Positions 24,411-34,970 of a stretch of 64,000 bases of DNA are shown one piece after another. This DNA is from Notamacropus eugenii (lineage: Eukaryota > Chordata > Mammalia > Diprotodontia > Macropodidae): contig NC_092876.1 of assembly GCF_028372415.1 (NCBI RefSeq), positions 221,575,528 to 221,639,527 of the forward strand. The letters run 5' to 3'. Position numbers and translations under genes: made by a program. The stretch's first letter is position 1. Each line of letters starts with the position of its first letter. The notes beneath the pieces are model-generated. The model did no database searches, was not told where the DNA came from, and saw only the letters and a list, made by a program, of their open reading frames with translations.

Positions 24411-24810
24411 CAACCTGAAATAAAGATCACTAAAGTGGCAAAAACTAGGGTCTTTAACTGAGGCCAGGGATTTGCAATTCCAGACACCATGCAGCACCAA
24501 ATGAGGGGCAGAAGAAATGGGGATTTAAATACATTACAGCACAGAGGGAATCTCATGGAAGTCACAGTCTGCAGAAGTAGCTGGGCTCTGGAGTGGTGAC
24601 ATCCGGTCAGAACTGGACGGCTCCAGGTGCCACAATGGGAAGTTTCCAGAGATATCCAGAGGTATCACATGACTGGCTCTAATTGGTTTAGACCTGCGTC
24701 AACCAAATCAGTGGAGTTAGTCTCAGATAGCTCCTCTGATGACTACATTCAATATGTTTTACATGTTTATCCTATGTTTACCTTAGGATCTTACATGAAA
24801 CTCCCAACAG

Positions 24811-24888
24811 GAAGGAAGGAGAGAAAAAAGGAAGGAAGGAAGGAAGGAAGGAAGGAAGGAAGGAAGGAAGGAAGGAAGGAAGGAAGGA
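24811..24888 (+). repeat. (GGAA)n microsatellite
   Basis: A short interrupted start, then about 15 uninterrupted GGAA units to 24887. Confidence 0.97.
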
Positions 24889-24889
24889 C

Positions 24890-25260
24890 ATCTAGGCAGT
24901 AAACACCAAAGCCCCAAAGAAAGGGGAGAGGGAGACACAAGGGACAAGATAGGAAAGGAGGGAACTAACAGGTAGGACTTTGTGTAGAAAGCAGCACTTG
25001 AGTTCAGTCTTGAAGGAGGTAAGGGATTCCAGCAGGAAGAGGTTGGGGAGCCAGAGATGGAGTGCCGTTTGTGAGGAACAATAAGGAAGCCAGTTTGGTC
25101 AGGCCCTGTGGTGATGGAAGGTAGTGCAAGTATTATTTTCTCATTTTCCTGGAAAATAAGATTGATGCCGTTAGAAGACTTGGACAAATTGCCACAACTA
25201 CCAAATGGCAGAGCTGGAATTCAAATCAAGGTCTTACAACTCCAAATTCAGTGCCCCTTT
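24890..25260 (+). repeat. Old unnamed repeat fragment, then reverse MIR
   Basis: 24890-25115 holds GATGGAGTGCCGTTTGTGAG and GGAAGCCAGTTTGG, which I place upstream of the segment at 18030 within the same family. 25130-25260 is a reverse MIR. Confidence 0.5.
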
Positions 25261-25439
25261 CATCAACTCTCACATCCTCTATGTTAAATAAGAAATAACA
25301 AGTTAGGCAGATGGTAACCTCACCATACCAGTGGCTGTTTATTTTAATCAGTCTTTTTTTTCTTCCATACCAAGTGGAAATTGACTGGTATGTGCTTAAA
25401 AGGTGGTTGTGAATGTTGGCCAACATCTTAACAGGAAAA

Positions 25440-25660
25440 GTGAAATATAGTAGTAAGAGAATTAAGCTTTGTAGGCAGAAGGTCCAGGTTTGAATACTGC
25501 CCTAATATTTACTGTGTAACCTTGGGCAAATCACTCAATAAAACCTTAGTTTCCTCATATGTAAAATGGATGTAATAATACTTGCTCTACCAACCTTACA
25601 GGGTTGTAGTGAGTCAAGAGACCTTTGTAAGCCTTGATACCACCATATCAATGCGACTCA
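25440..25660 (+). repeat. MIR relic
   Basis: TGTGTAACCTTGGGCAAATC, TTTCCTCATATGTAAAATGG and CTTACAGGGTTGTAGTGAG in order. Confidence 0.8.
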
Positions 25661-25704
25661 TTATTTAAGGTTTTCTTCTGATTTTTTTTTTTACATATAT
25701 CACT

Positions 25705-25950
25705 GTTGTTCAGTAACTTTTCAGTTATGTTCGACTCTTTGTGATTCTATTTGGTGTTTTCTTGCAGAGATATTTGAGTAGTTTGCTATTTCCTTCTTCA
25801 GCTCATTTTACAAATGAGGAAACTGAGGCAAGCACGGTTAAGTGACTTGCCCAGAATCACATAACTGGTAAGTGTCTGAGGCCAGATTTGAAATGAGGAA
25901 GATGAGTCTTCAGTGCAGCACCCTATCAACTGTGCCACCTACCTGTCCAA
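25705..25950 (-). mobile_element. Marsupial tRNA-derived SINE
   Basis: The plus strand reads TGTTGTTCAGTAAC at its tail end to GTGCCACCTACCTGTCC at its head, the same family as 2970-3222. Confidence 0.85.
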
Positions 25951-26345
25951 CGCTCATCTTTACTTTGCATTAGTTATGAATGCCTGACATTGCTTCTGAC
26001 TAGTACCTTAAAAGGGAACCTAGAGCCTGCATGGAGCTGGGTGGGGTTGGGAGTGAGGAGGTCCAAAGGCTTGAGTGGATGGGGCCAGGAGAATTCCCAT
26101 CTCTCAGGTTTATAACTTGATTTCCAGAACAGACCAGTCATGCTACTAGCTAGGGGTACAACTGAGTGGGTGTATGTACCAGAGGTACTAATTTGCATTG
26201 AGGGTAACAAAGTAGACATCAAAGAGTTGCCTTCAGCTACTGAGAAGAAAACTATGGACAGATTGATACTTTTATCTTGGCTGCTGGTTACCCTTTTCTG
26301 AATCATCTACTTGAAGTGGTTTCTGAGTAGATGGAAGGTAGCTTG
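25951..26345. other. Unassigned stretch
   Basis: A 110-codon minus-strand open frame here has no recognisable motif or splice context. Confidence 0.35.
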
Positions 26346-26349
26346 CTTT

Positions 26350-27556
26350 CTTTTAAAATAGTATTTTATTTTTTTTCCAATTACATATAAAGACAATTTT
26401 AAACATTCATTTAAAAAAAATTCTGAGCTCCAAATTTTCTTCCTCCCTCCCCTCTCCCTAAAAAGGTAAGAATTTTAAATAGGTTACATATGTCCAATCA
26501 TGAAAAACATATTTCCAAATTAGTCATGTTGTGAAAAAAGAAACCGATCAAAAGAAAAAAAAATCGAAAAAGATAAAGAAGGTAAAAATAGTATGCATAG
26601 ATCTATATTCAGACTACATCAGTTCTTTCTCTGGAGGAACATTTTCCATCATGAATCCTTTGGATTTATCTTAATTCATTTTATTACCGAAAAGAGCTAA
26701 GTCTATCATAGTTAATCATTGCACAATGTTGCTTTTACTGTGTACAATGCTCTTGTTCTGCTTACTTCCCTTTGCATCAGTTCATATAAGTCCTTCAGGT
26801 TTTTCTGAAATCTGCCTGCTCATCCTTTCTTATAGCAGAATAGTATTCCATTACATTCATATACCACAACTTGTTCTGCCATTTCCCAATTGATGGACAT
26901 CCCTTCAATTTCCAATATTTTACTACCACAAAAGAGCTACTTTTAATATTTTTGTACATATAAGTCCTTTATCCTTTTTTAAATGATCTCTTTGGGATAC
27001 CAACCTAGTAGCGGTAGTTTTGGAGCACAGAGTATATACATGGTTTGATTGTCCTTTGGTCATCGTTCCAAAGTGCTCTCCAGAATGGTTGGATCAGTTC
27101 ATGACTCCATCAACAATGCATAAGTGTCCCAATTTTCCCACATCATTTCCAATATTAATTATTTTCCTCTTCTGTCATATTAGCCAATCTGATAGGTGTG
27201 AGGTGGTATCTTAGAGTTGTTTTTATCTGCATTTGTCTAATCAGTAGTGATTTAGAGCATTTTTTCATATGATTATAGAGAGCTTTGACTTTTTTCATAT
27301 GAAAACTGCTTGTCCATATCCTTTGACCGTTTATCAATTAGGGAATGATTTGTATTCTTATAAATTTGACATAATTTTCTATATATTTAAGAAATGAGGA
27401 CTTTATCAGAGAACTTGCTGTAAAAATTGTTTCCCAGTTTCTGTTTTCCTTCCAATATTGGTTACGTTGGTTTTGTTTAAGCAAAAACTTTTTAATGTAA
27501 TTGAAATTATCCATTTTACATATCGTAATGCTCTCTATCTCTTGTTTGGACAAAAA
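26350..27556 (-). mobile_element. L1 3' fragment, longest uninterrupted copy
   Basis: 3' UTR from 26350, then about 0.9 kb of the end of ORF2 on the reverse strand to 27556. Frames such as IRLANMTEEENN and the WTSSFHMKK-type stretch match the conserved L1 ORF2 carboxy-terminal region, but stops and frameshifts are frequent. Confidence 0.87.
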
Positions 27557-27946
27557 TTCTTTGAAGGGAGAAATTTTAGCAAGCAAACTTCCCTCACTTG
27601 ACATTCCTTGAAGGGAGGGAAACATGAGCTTCCTGAGCATCTGGTGGTTTTGCTGTTAATGCTGTGCTCCTGGAAAAAGCTGGCAAAAGTATTTAGACAG
27701 TTAGGAAAAGCATTAATTACTTTCAGACTCTCTACTATTACAATGGCCTTAGGGTCCATGCTTCAGGACTGACTGTAATAGGTGAGAACTTGTTGCAACA
27801 AGGTCAAGGCTATAGGCGCAGAGTCATAGAATATTATAACATGTAAGATACATTAAAAATCCTCTTTTCTATCTTCCTTATATTATAGATAAGGACACTT
27901 TCTCAAAGTCTCATCATTAACTAGTAGTCCAGCCTATATTAAAACA
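27557..27946. other. Unassigned stretch
   Basis: Nothing recognised. Confidence 0.35.
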
Positions 27947-28162
27947 TGGGTAACTAAGTGATGCAGTGGATAGAATGCTGGCTCTGAAGTCAGGAGGACC
28001 TGAGTTCAAATATGACTTCAGACACTTCCTAGCTCGATGACCTTGGGCAAGTCACATAACTCAGTTTCCTCGTGGAGAAGGAAATGGCAAACCATTCCAG
28101 TATCTTTGCCAAGAGAATCCCAAATGGGGTCCCAAAGAGTTGCACTTGACTGAACAGAAGCT
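27947..28162 (+). mobile_element. Marsupial tRNA-derived SINE
   Basis: Plus-strand copy: GATGCAGTGGATAGAATGC head, GACCTTGGGCAAGTCACA core, CAAATGGGGTCCCAAAGAG tail. Confidence 0.87.
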
Positions 28163-28169
28163 GGCCAAT

Positions 28170-30620
28170 TTTAGACCTCAGGGAAAATAGCACAAAATCT
28201 GCCCTCAAATCAACTTTTTAATGTAAATTCCATTTTCCTGAAGAAAACCCTAGAATGCTCCCTTATCAGGGGAGACATAAATCCCTTGAGATGGATATAT
28301 GTGACCACCCCATAGTTCTTTGGAGTAGAGAATCTTGCTCCTAGACTAGAGTGCATGCTAGGAGAGGAGTAAACTCCTCTCCCTTGATTGTGCTACCTTT
28401 GAGGAACTGAGAACTTACAGGTCCCTAGAGTATACCCTGAACTTGACAAAGGACTCAGAAGTCAAGTAACTGGCTGGGAAAATGCCCCAAAAAGGGAAAA
28501 AATAAGACTATAGAAGGTTACTTTCTTGGTGAAAAGGTATTTTCTCCCATCTTTTTGGATGAGGAAGAACAAAGCATACCACCAGAGGAAGACATGAAAG
28601 TCAAGGCTTCTACATTCAGCACCTCCAAAAAAAATGCAATGGTCTCAAGCCATGCAGGAGCTCAAAAAGGATTTGGAAAATCAAGTAAGAGAGGTGGAGG
28701 AAAAATTGGGAAGTGAAATGAGAGAGATGCAAGAAAATCATGAAAAGTGAGTCAAGAGCTTGCTAAAGGAGACCCAAAAAAAATGCTGAAGACAATAGCC
28801 TTTAAAAATAGACTAACCCAAATGACAAAAGAGGTCCAAAAAGCCAATGAGGAGAAGAATGCTTTAAAAAGCAAAATGTGCCAAATGGAAAAGGAGGTTC
28901 AAAAGCTCACTGAAGAAAAGAGTTCTTTAAAAATTAGAATGGAGCAGATGGAAGCTAATGACTTTATGAGAAACCAGGAAATTATAAAACAAAACCAAAA
29001 GAATGAAAAAATAGAAGTCAATATGAAATATCTCATTGGAAAAACAATTCACCTGGAAAATAGATCCAGGAGAGATAATTTAAAAATCATTGTTCTACAT
29101 GAAAATCATGATCAAAAAAAGAACCTGAACATCATCTTCCAAGAAACTATCAAGGAAAACTGCCCTGATATTCTAGAACCAGAGGGTAAAATAGAAATGG
29201 AAAGAATTCCCCAATCACCTCCTGAAAGAGATCCCAAAAGGAAAACTCCTAGGAATATTGTAGTCAAATTCTTTCCCAGGTCAAGGAGAAAATATTGTAA
29301 GCAGCCAGAAAGAAACAATTCAAGTATTGTAGAAATACAATCAGGATAACACAGGATTTAGCAACTTCTACACTAAGGAATTGAAGGGCTTGGATTATGA
29401 TATTCCAGAGGTCAAAGGAGATGGGATTAAAACCAAGAATCACCTACCCAGCAAAACTGAATATAATACCTCAAGAGAAAAAATGGAATTTCAATGCAAT
29501 AGAGGACTTCCAAGCATTCTTTTGAAAAGACCAGAGCTGAATAGAAAATTTGACTTTCAAATACAAGAATCTAGAGGAATATGAAAAGGTAAACAGGAAA
29601 GAGAAGCCTTAAGGAACTCATTAAAGTTGAATTCTTTACCTTCCTACATGGAAAGATGTTATTTGTAACTCATGAGACCTTTCTCAGTATTAGGGTAGTT
29701 AGAGGTAGGTATGTATATGTACATTACATATTTGTAGGTATGTATATATATTTATGTGGATATACATATACATACACACACACATATAGACAGAGGGCAC
29801 AGAGTGAGCTTAAATATGAAGGGAGAATATCTAAGAAAATTTACTGTTGAACAGAATGTACTAGGAGTAAGAGAAAGGGAGAAGCAGAATGTAGCAAATC
29901 ATCTCACATAAAAGAGGAAAGAAACAGCTTTTACAATGGAGGGGAAGAGGGGGAGATGAAAGGAAATAATTGCATCTTCCTCTCATGGGATTTGGCTTAA
30001 GGAGGGAATAACATACACTCAACTGGATATGGAAATCTATTTTACCCTGCAAGAAGGCAAGGGGGAATGGGATAGGAGAGGGAAGATAATAGAAGGGACA
30101 GCAAATTGGGGAAAGGGATAATCAGAAGCAAACACTATTGTGAAAGGACAGGTCAAGGGAGAGAATGGAATAAATGAAAGGCAGGATAGGACAGAGGAAA
30201 ATGTGGTTAGTCTTTTACAACATAACTATTATGGAAGTGCTTTGCATTGTTACACATGCATGACCTATATTGAATTGCTTGTTTTCTCAATGAGGATGAG
30301 TGGGGAGGGAGGGAGAGAATATGGAACTCAAAGCTTTAAGAATGAATATTAAAAATTGTTTTAGCATGCAACTGGAAATTAAGTTATACAGACAATGGCA
30401 TATGGAAATCTATTTTGCCCTATAGGAAAATAGAGGAGAAGGGGGATGGAAGAAGGGTGGGTAACAGAAGGGAGGTCAGACTAGAGGAAGGGGTGGATGA
30501 GGTGCATGCTGTCCTGGGGTAGGGTGTGGGGAGAGATGGGGAGAAAATTTTGAATTCAAATTTTTATGCAAGTGAATGTTAAGAACTAAAAAATAAATAA
30601 ATTATTTTAAAAAAAAACAA
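28170..30620 (+). mobile_element. HAL1 (half-L1), nearly full length
   Basis: About 2.45 kb: a 5' UTR-like region (28170-28480), an L1-type ORF1 (about 28480-29583, with breaks), then a 1-kb non-coding tail ending in A-rich sequence at 30590-30620. No ORF2 (endonuclease or reverse transcriptase) lies between ORF1 and the tail, which defines HAL1. The tail contains two related segments, from 30026 and 30401, each starting ATATGGAAATCTATTTT. That suggests a duplicated or composite 3' end. Mobilisation would have needed L1 enzymes in trans. Confidence 0.85.
28747..29349 (+). pseudogene. L1-type ORF1 protein of the HAL1, truncated frame
   Basis: Open for 200 codons. The first 90 residues are a heptad-like coiled coil rich in Lys, Glu, Gln and Met (MTKEVQKANEEKNALK and a second similar unit), followed by LENRSRRDNLKIIVL, the start of the L1 ORF1 RRM. 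ENCPDILEPEGKIEMERIP and PRNIVVKF mark the carboxy-terminal domain. The upstream start region (ATG at 28482) is closed by an early stop, and the frame ends early after IVEIQSG; its continuation is in another frame at 29381-29583. Role in life: RNA-binding chaperone of the retrotransposon particle. Now non-functional. Confidence 0.85.
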
Positions 30621-30914
30621 AACAGTGAGATTGGGAATAATGGCCATCCAAAGGGGAAGATCCTTAATTGCATAATGAAGGACTTAGGTTTTTGAAAACC
30701 ATTGTGACAGTAAGGATTGGTAACCATTGCCAAGGTTATATTTTAATTTTTCCTGGAAAGGTGGAAGATGAGAAAAGGTGCCTATAAATTATTGTAATTG
30801 TTTGAATGAAATAAAGACTGGAGAGAAAAGGATGGGCCAAATAAATGATTAGCAAGAAAAAAAAGTTGCTTTCCTTTTATGAATGCAAATCTAAGAACCT
30901 GTGATAACAGGCCC

Positions 30915-31075
30915 CCCTGGGGTGCTTATTGATACATGTGCATATATATATATACACAAATATATGTACATATGCACATGCATACACACATATGTGTGTA
31001 TATGTGCATATACATACATATACATGTGTATGTGTTTATATATGCATATATAAAATGCACACACACATATAACCA
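30915..31075 (+). repeat. TA/CA/TG-rich microsatellite
   Basis: Alternating purine-pyrimidine dinucleotides (TATA, CACA, TGTA) with many interruptions. Confidence 0.85.
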
Positions 31076-31369
31076 CCAAAGTTCACAGCAAGACAAACCC
31101 ATTAACTATATGAACACAATTACAAAACATTTTCACACAAATAATGTCAAATCTAAATAATTAGAAAAATAAGAATTGTTCACAGGTAGGCCAAGACAAT
31201 ATAAAAATGACATTTTTACACAAATTAATTAATTCATTCACTTCCATACCAATCAAACTACCAAAATAATTTTATAGAGCTGGAAAAAATAATAACAAGA
31301 TTCATCTGAAAGAACAATGTACTTTCATACATCCATACATACATATATATACACACACCTCTGTCTAAC

Positions 31370-32300
31370 GGCTTCAGTTTTCTTGCTAAAATAAGAGAGA
31401 AGGTCTTTAGCTGAGAGAAGGGGAAGAGAGAGGTGTGGGAAGTCTTGGGGAAGGAAGAGAAGATTTGGAATAGCTTCTTTTGAGAAGTGAGATAAGGAAT
31501 TAATTAAAGAAAATAATACATTGAAAATAATATATTGAAGGCTCGAGTGAAGTGGGATGACACATATTCATCATGTACCCGGTCAGCAAAGTTGTGAGAC
31601 TTTCTTCAGATAGTTTTGCATTTTGTAAGAGCAGAGGAGGTGGATGATGGATGACATCTGGCTAGAAATGAGCAGTAATAGGACAGTGTCACAATGTATT
31701 TGGGAGAAGAGAATATTATAGAATCTAAATGTGTAGCTATTGTGTTGAGGTTGGAGAGGGAGATGAGAAAGTACTGAAGGTGGAGGGATCAGAGGATTCA
31801 TCAATCAAAATAATATGTTTTAGATGTTTAAGTATAAGGAGAGGTGGAATTAGGGGAGATTTTTGTCAGAATTTCAGAATATCTAATTAGGATAGTGGAA
31901 TGCTTGTGGATAATGGATCATGGTGAAATCTAACGTGTGACCATCCCTATGTGTGGCTGAAGTAGAGTGAATAAATAAGTCATGGGATTTAAGAAGTCTG
32001 AGTAATTGGAAGATTGAGGAATCTGAGGAAGCATCTTTGTGGATATTAAAGTATAAGGACTGGAGTTGGGGAAAAGAAGCCGATGGTAATCAAGGTGCTA
32101 CATTCCTTGGGATAGGAGGAAGAATGACCTAGTCTGTTGATATACTAGAGTCACCATAATTTGAATTGGGTAGACATTTTCAATTGAGTGGAATTAAATG
32201 GAAGGAATATTTTTGGGAAAAAGAGGCAAAGGAGGAATCTGGCAGTGACAGTGGACAGCAAAGAATATTAAACACTGTTGTTAGAATGTTGAGCAGACTT
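31370..32300 (+). repeat. Possible old repeat, purine-rich
   Basis: Purine-biased plus strand with phrases resembling the family at 18030-19080 (GGTTGGAGAGGGAGATGAG and GACTGGAGTTGGGG). Similarity is by eye only and weak. Confidence 0.3.
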
Positions 32301-33240
32301 AAACAGTATTCTATATTGTTATTGTGAATAGCACATATAAAATTTCCATTGTTTTTTGTGATGATTTTCATAATTTCTATTAGTCCAGTACTTCAAAGAT
32401 CTATGATTTTATCAGCATTTTCTCCTCCATATTAGATTGGAAACCCATCCAACACCATCGTAGATGGTCTTCAGCAGTTACTGGTGGTGATTCAAAACCT
32501 GGTGGCCACTCTTCCAGTGATGAAGCTGATGTACTTATAAAGATCGGTTCTTGGATGACAGACAGAGAGAGACTGTTAGCAGGCTGATATTTAAAAGCTT
32601 TTCCAAACTTGACTGAAACTGCATAGTCTGCATTCCATTGGTATAGCTTTTGAGGACACAAATCACCTTTATCCCATGGTGAGACATCAGAGTAGAAATT
32701 CAGTTGTATTCATTTTATTTATTTGGGGAAGTGTGAGTCAGTAAAGGATATGGCATCTGCTAACATCAGACATAAGGAACACTCTTAAATTCCATATAGC
32801 TTTGCAACTCATTACTCAGAATAATGAAACATAGACAACTGCCCTGTTGATGCCTTTTTAGACTCAGGCCATATCAGTGCCAGAAGTGATCTTTGTTATG
32901 GATCATCTGGTCTGATCTCATTTTGCAGGAAGCTGAAGGCTAGTGAAGTGAAGTGAAGCGAAATGGTTTGTCCAAAGCCACATAATTGTTTAGTGGGGGA
33001 ATCAAGACTTTCCTATTCCTGGTGCATTTCTAGTTTGAATAAGTAGCTAAGTGGGAAATTATATTTGCTAATTTTTACTGTCAGCCTTTATTTCCAGGGC
33101 ATGATTTAGAGCTCTAATTTTAATATCATATTACCTTACCATCACATATTTCATTACACAAATTATGTCCAGGTGAAATAAAACTCTATACTATTAAAGC
33201 CTGATTGAACACCTGTATGTCAGTAGAAGTTTTCTATAGC
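32301..33240. other. Unassigned stretch with an 86-codon minus-strand frame
   Basis: 32661-32401 on the minus strand encodes a frame starting MCPQKLYQWNADYAVSVKFG with a Pro/Glu-rich middle. I do not recognise it; no splice sites or promoter are evident. Confidence 0.3.
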
Positions 33241-33420
33241 CAACAAAGACAGCTTCAGAGCCAAGAAAACCTGGGGTTTGAGTCTGGGCTCCTGGCTTTG
33301 TGACCAAAAAATTTTAATTTCAAAATAGAAGAAAGAAAGGAATAACTGATACTGATATAGCACTTTCCCATTCCTGGTGCACTTCTACTTTGAATAAGTA
33401 GCTAAGTTGGAACAAAATTT

Positions 33421-33666
33421 TTTGTTGTTGTTTAATCGTTTTCAGTAATGCCCAATTCTTCGTGACCCATTTGGGGTCATAAGTTTTCTTGGCAAAGATT
33501 CTCATTTCCTTCTCCAACTCATTTCACAGATGAGGAAACTCAGGCAAACAGGGTAAAGTGACTTGCCCAGGGTCACACAGCTAATACATAAGTGTCTGAG
33601 GTCTTCCTGACTCAGGTTTTCCTGACCCCAGGCATAGAGCTCTATTCACTGCACCACCCAGCTGCC
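33421..33666 (-). mobile_element. Marsupial tRNA-derived SINE
   Basis: TTGTTGTTTAATCG tail to CACCACCCAGCTGCCC head on the plus strand; well preserved. Confidence 0.88.
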
Positions 33667-33989
33667 CTTGTGACCATGGGAATGTCACTTAAACACATAG
33701 AACTCCAACCAAGAAAGTTTAAAAACTGCAGATCAGATCCAGATCTGGTTTGCTAGCTCAGGTTTCCTGTCGTCAAATAAAATATTTTATACATAGTACA
33801 AAAACAACAGGTATTAGCCCAAGGGTTTCTTTTTTTAAATTAGTTTTGTTTGTATATTTACTTTGAGACAAAATGTATTATATATTTATTTCGGAGGACT
33901 TTGGGAAAAGAAAGCAAGGTATAGTGCATAGAAAGCTGAATGAGAATCCATGTCCTCTAATTTTTTAGAGTTACTATTGAAATTTTGAG

Positions 33990-34215
33990 AGACAGTGAGT
34001 TTTAGCAAAAAGACACTGGACTAACTCTTGGTAGCTGTGTGACACAGTACCTCTCTTAACCTCTTTGTTTCAATTTCTTCATCTGCAAAATAGGGAAAAC
34101 AATACCTGCAGTACCTGTCTCAAAGGGTTCTTGTAGGCTTCAGGAAAGATAATGCATGCAAGAACTCTGTGAAACCTTCACGTGCTATATGAATATCAGT
34201 TATTATCATTATATT
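33990..34215 (+). repeat. MIR relic
   Basis: GGTAGCTGTGTGACACAGTA, TTTCTTCATCTGCAAAATAG and TCTCAAAGGGTTCTTGTAGG in order. Confidence 0.8.
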
Positions 34216-34382
34216 CCCTTCTTTCTTCTATTTTGAAATTAAAAATCTGGGAAGGGGCAAACATTCAGAAAATCTGTTCAGTAGAAATTTATTGGTATTC
34301 TAACATTAAGAATTATTTATGGTATTATTAATGGTAGTGCTAGGTACACAAGACCAAAAGGAAAGGGTAGAAGGGATTGGTA

Positions 34383-34387
<5 letters not shown>

Positions 34388-34419
<32 letters not shown>

Positions 34420-34447
34420 CATGTGTATGTGTATGTATATGTGTGTA
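34388..34447 (+). repeat. (TG)n microsatellite just past the GCG poly(A) site
   Basis: About 17 TG units, then interrupted TATG/TG units. The tract begins roughly 15-40 bases beyond the distal AATAAA, so any read-through GCG transcript would carry a CA-rich run there. Confidence 0.9.
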
Positions 34448-34459
34448 GAGAAACAGACC

Positions 34460-34970
34460 ATAGTAAAGAAGCTTCAAAATTTTTATTTAAGGCTGCTGTT
34501 TGTTATCTTTGAAAGCTGAGCATCTTTATGACAAAGGTTTCAAGTGGAAAGTCCTGTTTTCATATTCCCTGTTGTGGTTACCAGTTCCTTTCTTTCTCTC
34601 TGATTACTAATGCAGACATTTTGTGATTGGAATCACTTATATGTACAAGCTGATTTTATAGAAAAAAATATTTCCACAGCTAAATGTAAACAGGTTGGAG
34701 TTATTTTTTGCCCAAAATAAGTGGAAAATATGAGGATCTGGCACTTCCGTATTTTAAAGCTGTTATTTAAAGAGTCCTTTGACAATAGTTTATTCCAAAA
34801 AACAATCCTTTGGCTACACAACACTGGAATGAAATTCATTTCTTGGCATGCAAAGCAATAAGGCTTTAGGATATATTCTGTTAATTTACAGAACAGAAAT
34901 TTTAAAACATCCCAAGAGGCCAGCAGGTGATGTGGTGGAGATGATCTTGAGTAATTATGTACTTTATTTC
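34460..34970 (-). CDS. GCG: GCG exon 6: last two codons and 3' UTR
   Basis: The acceptor TTTCTCTAG precedes 34970. The exon starts G-AAA-TAA, completing Arg178-Lys179-stop exactly as in human; the stop ends at 34964. The following sequence is a recognisable 3' UTR. The blocks CAAGATCATCT, CACCTGCTGGCC, TTGCTTTGCATGCCAA, GTGTTGTGTAGCCAAA and CAACCTGTTTACATTTAGC parallel the human 3' UTR in order. Two AATAAA signals are present, at 34794-34789 and 34487-34482. The distal one lies in a block also found at the human end (AAGCTTCTTTAC). The 3' end at about 34460 is inferred from the distal signal. A minus-strand 145-residue open frame across this UTR is accidental. Confidence 0.9.

Noticed and set aside
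24783..25187. 134-codon minus-strand frame with PSFL repeats
   Set aside because: Covers the GGAA microsatellite; no homology or gene context.
1..34000. Exons of DPP4, expected by synteny on this side
   Set aside because: No frame or splice-bounded segment matching DPP4 was recognised; the gene probably starts beyond the window.
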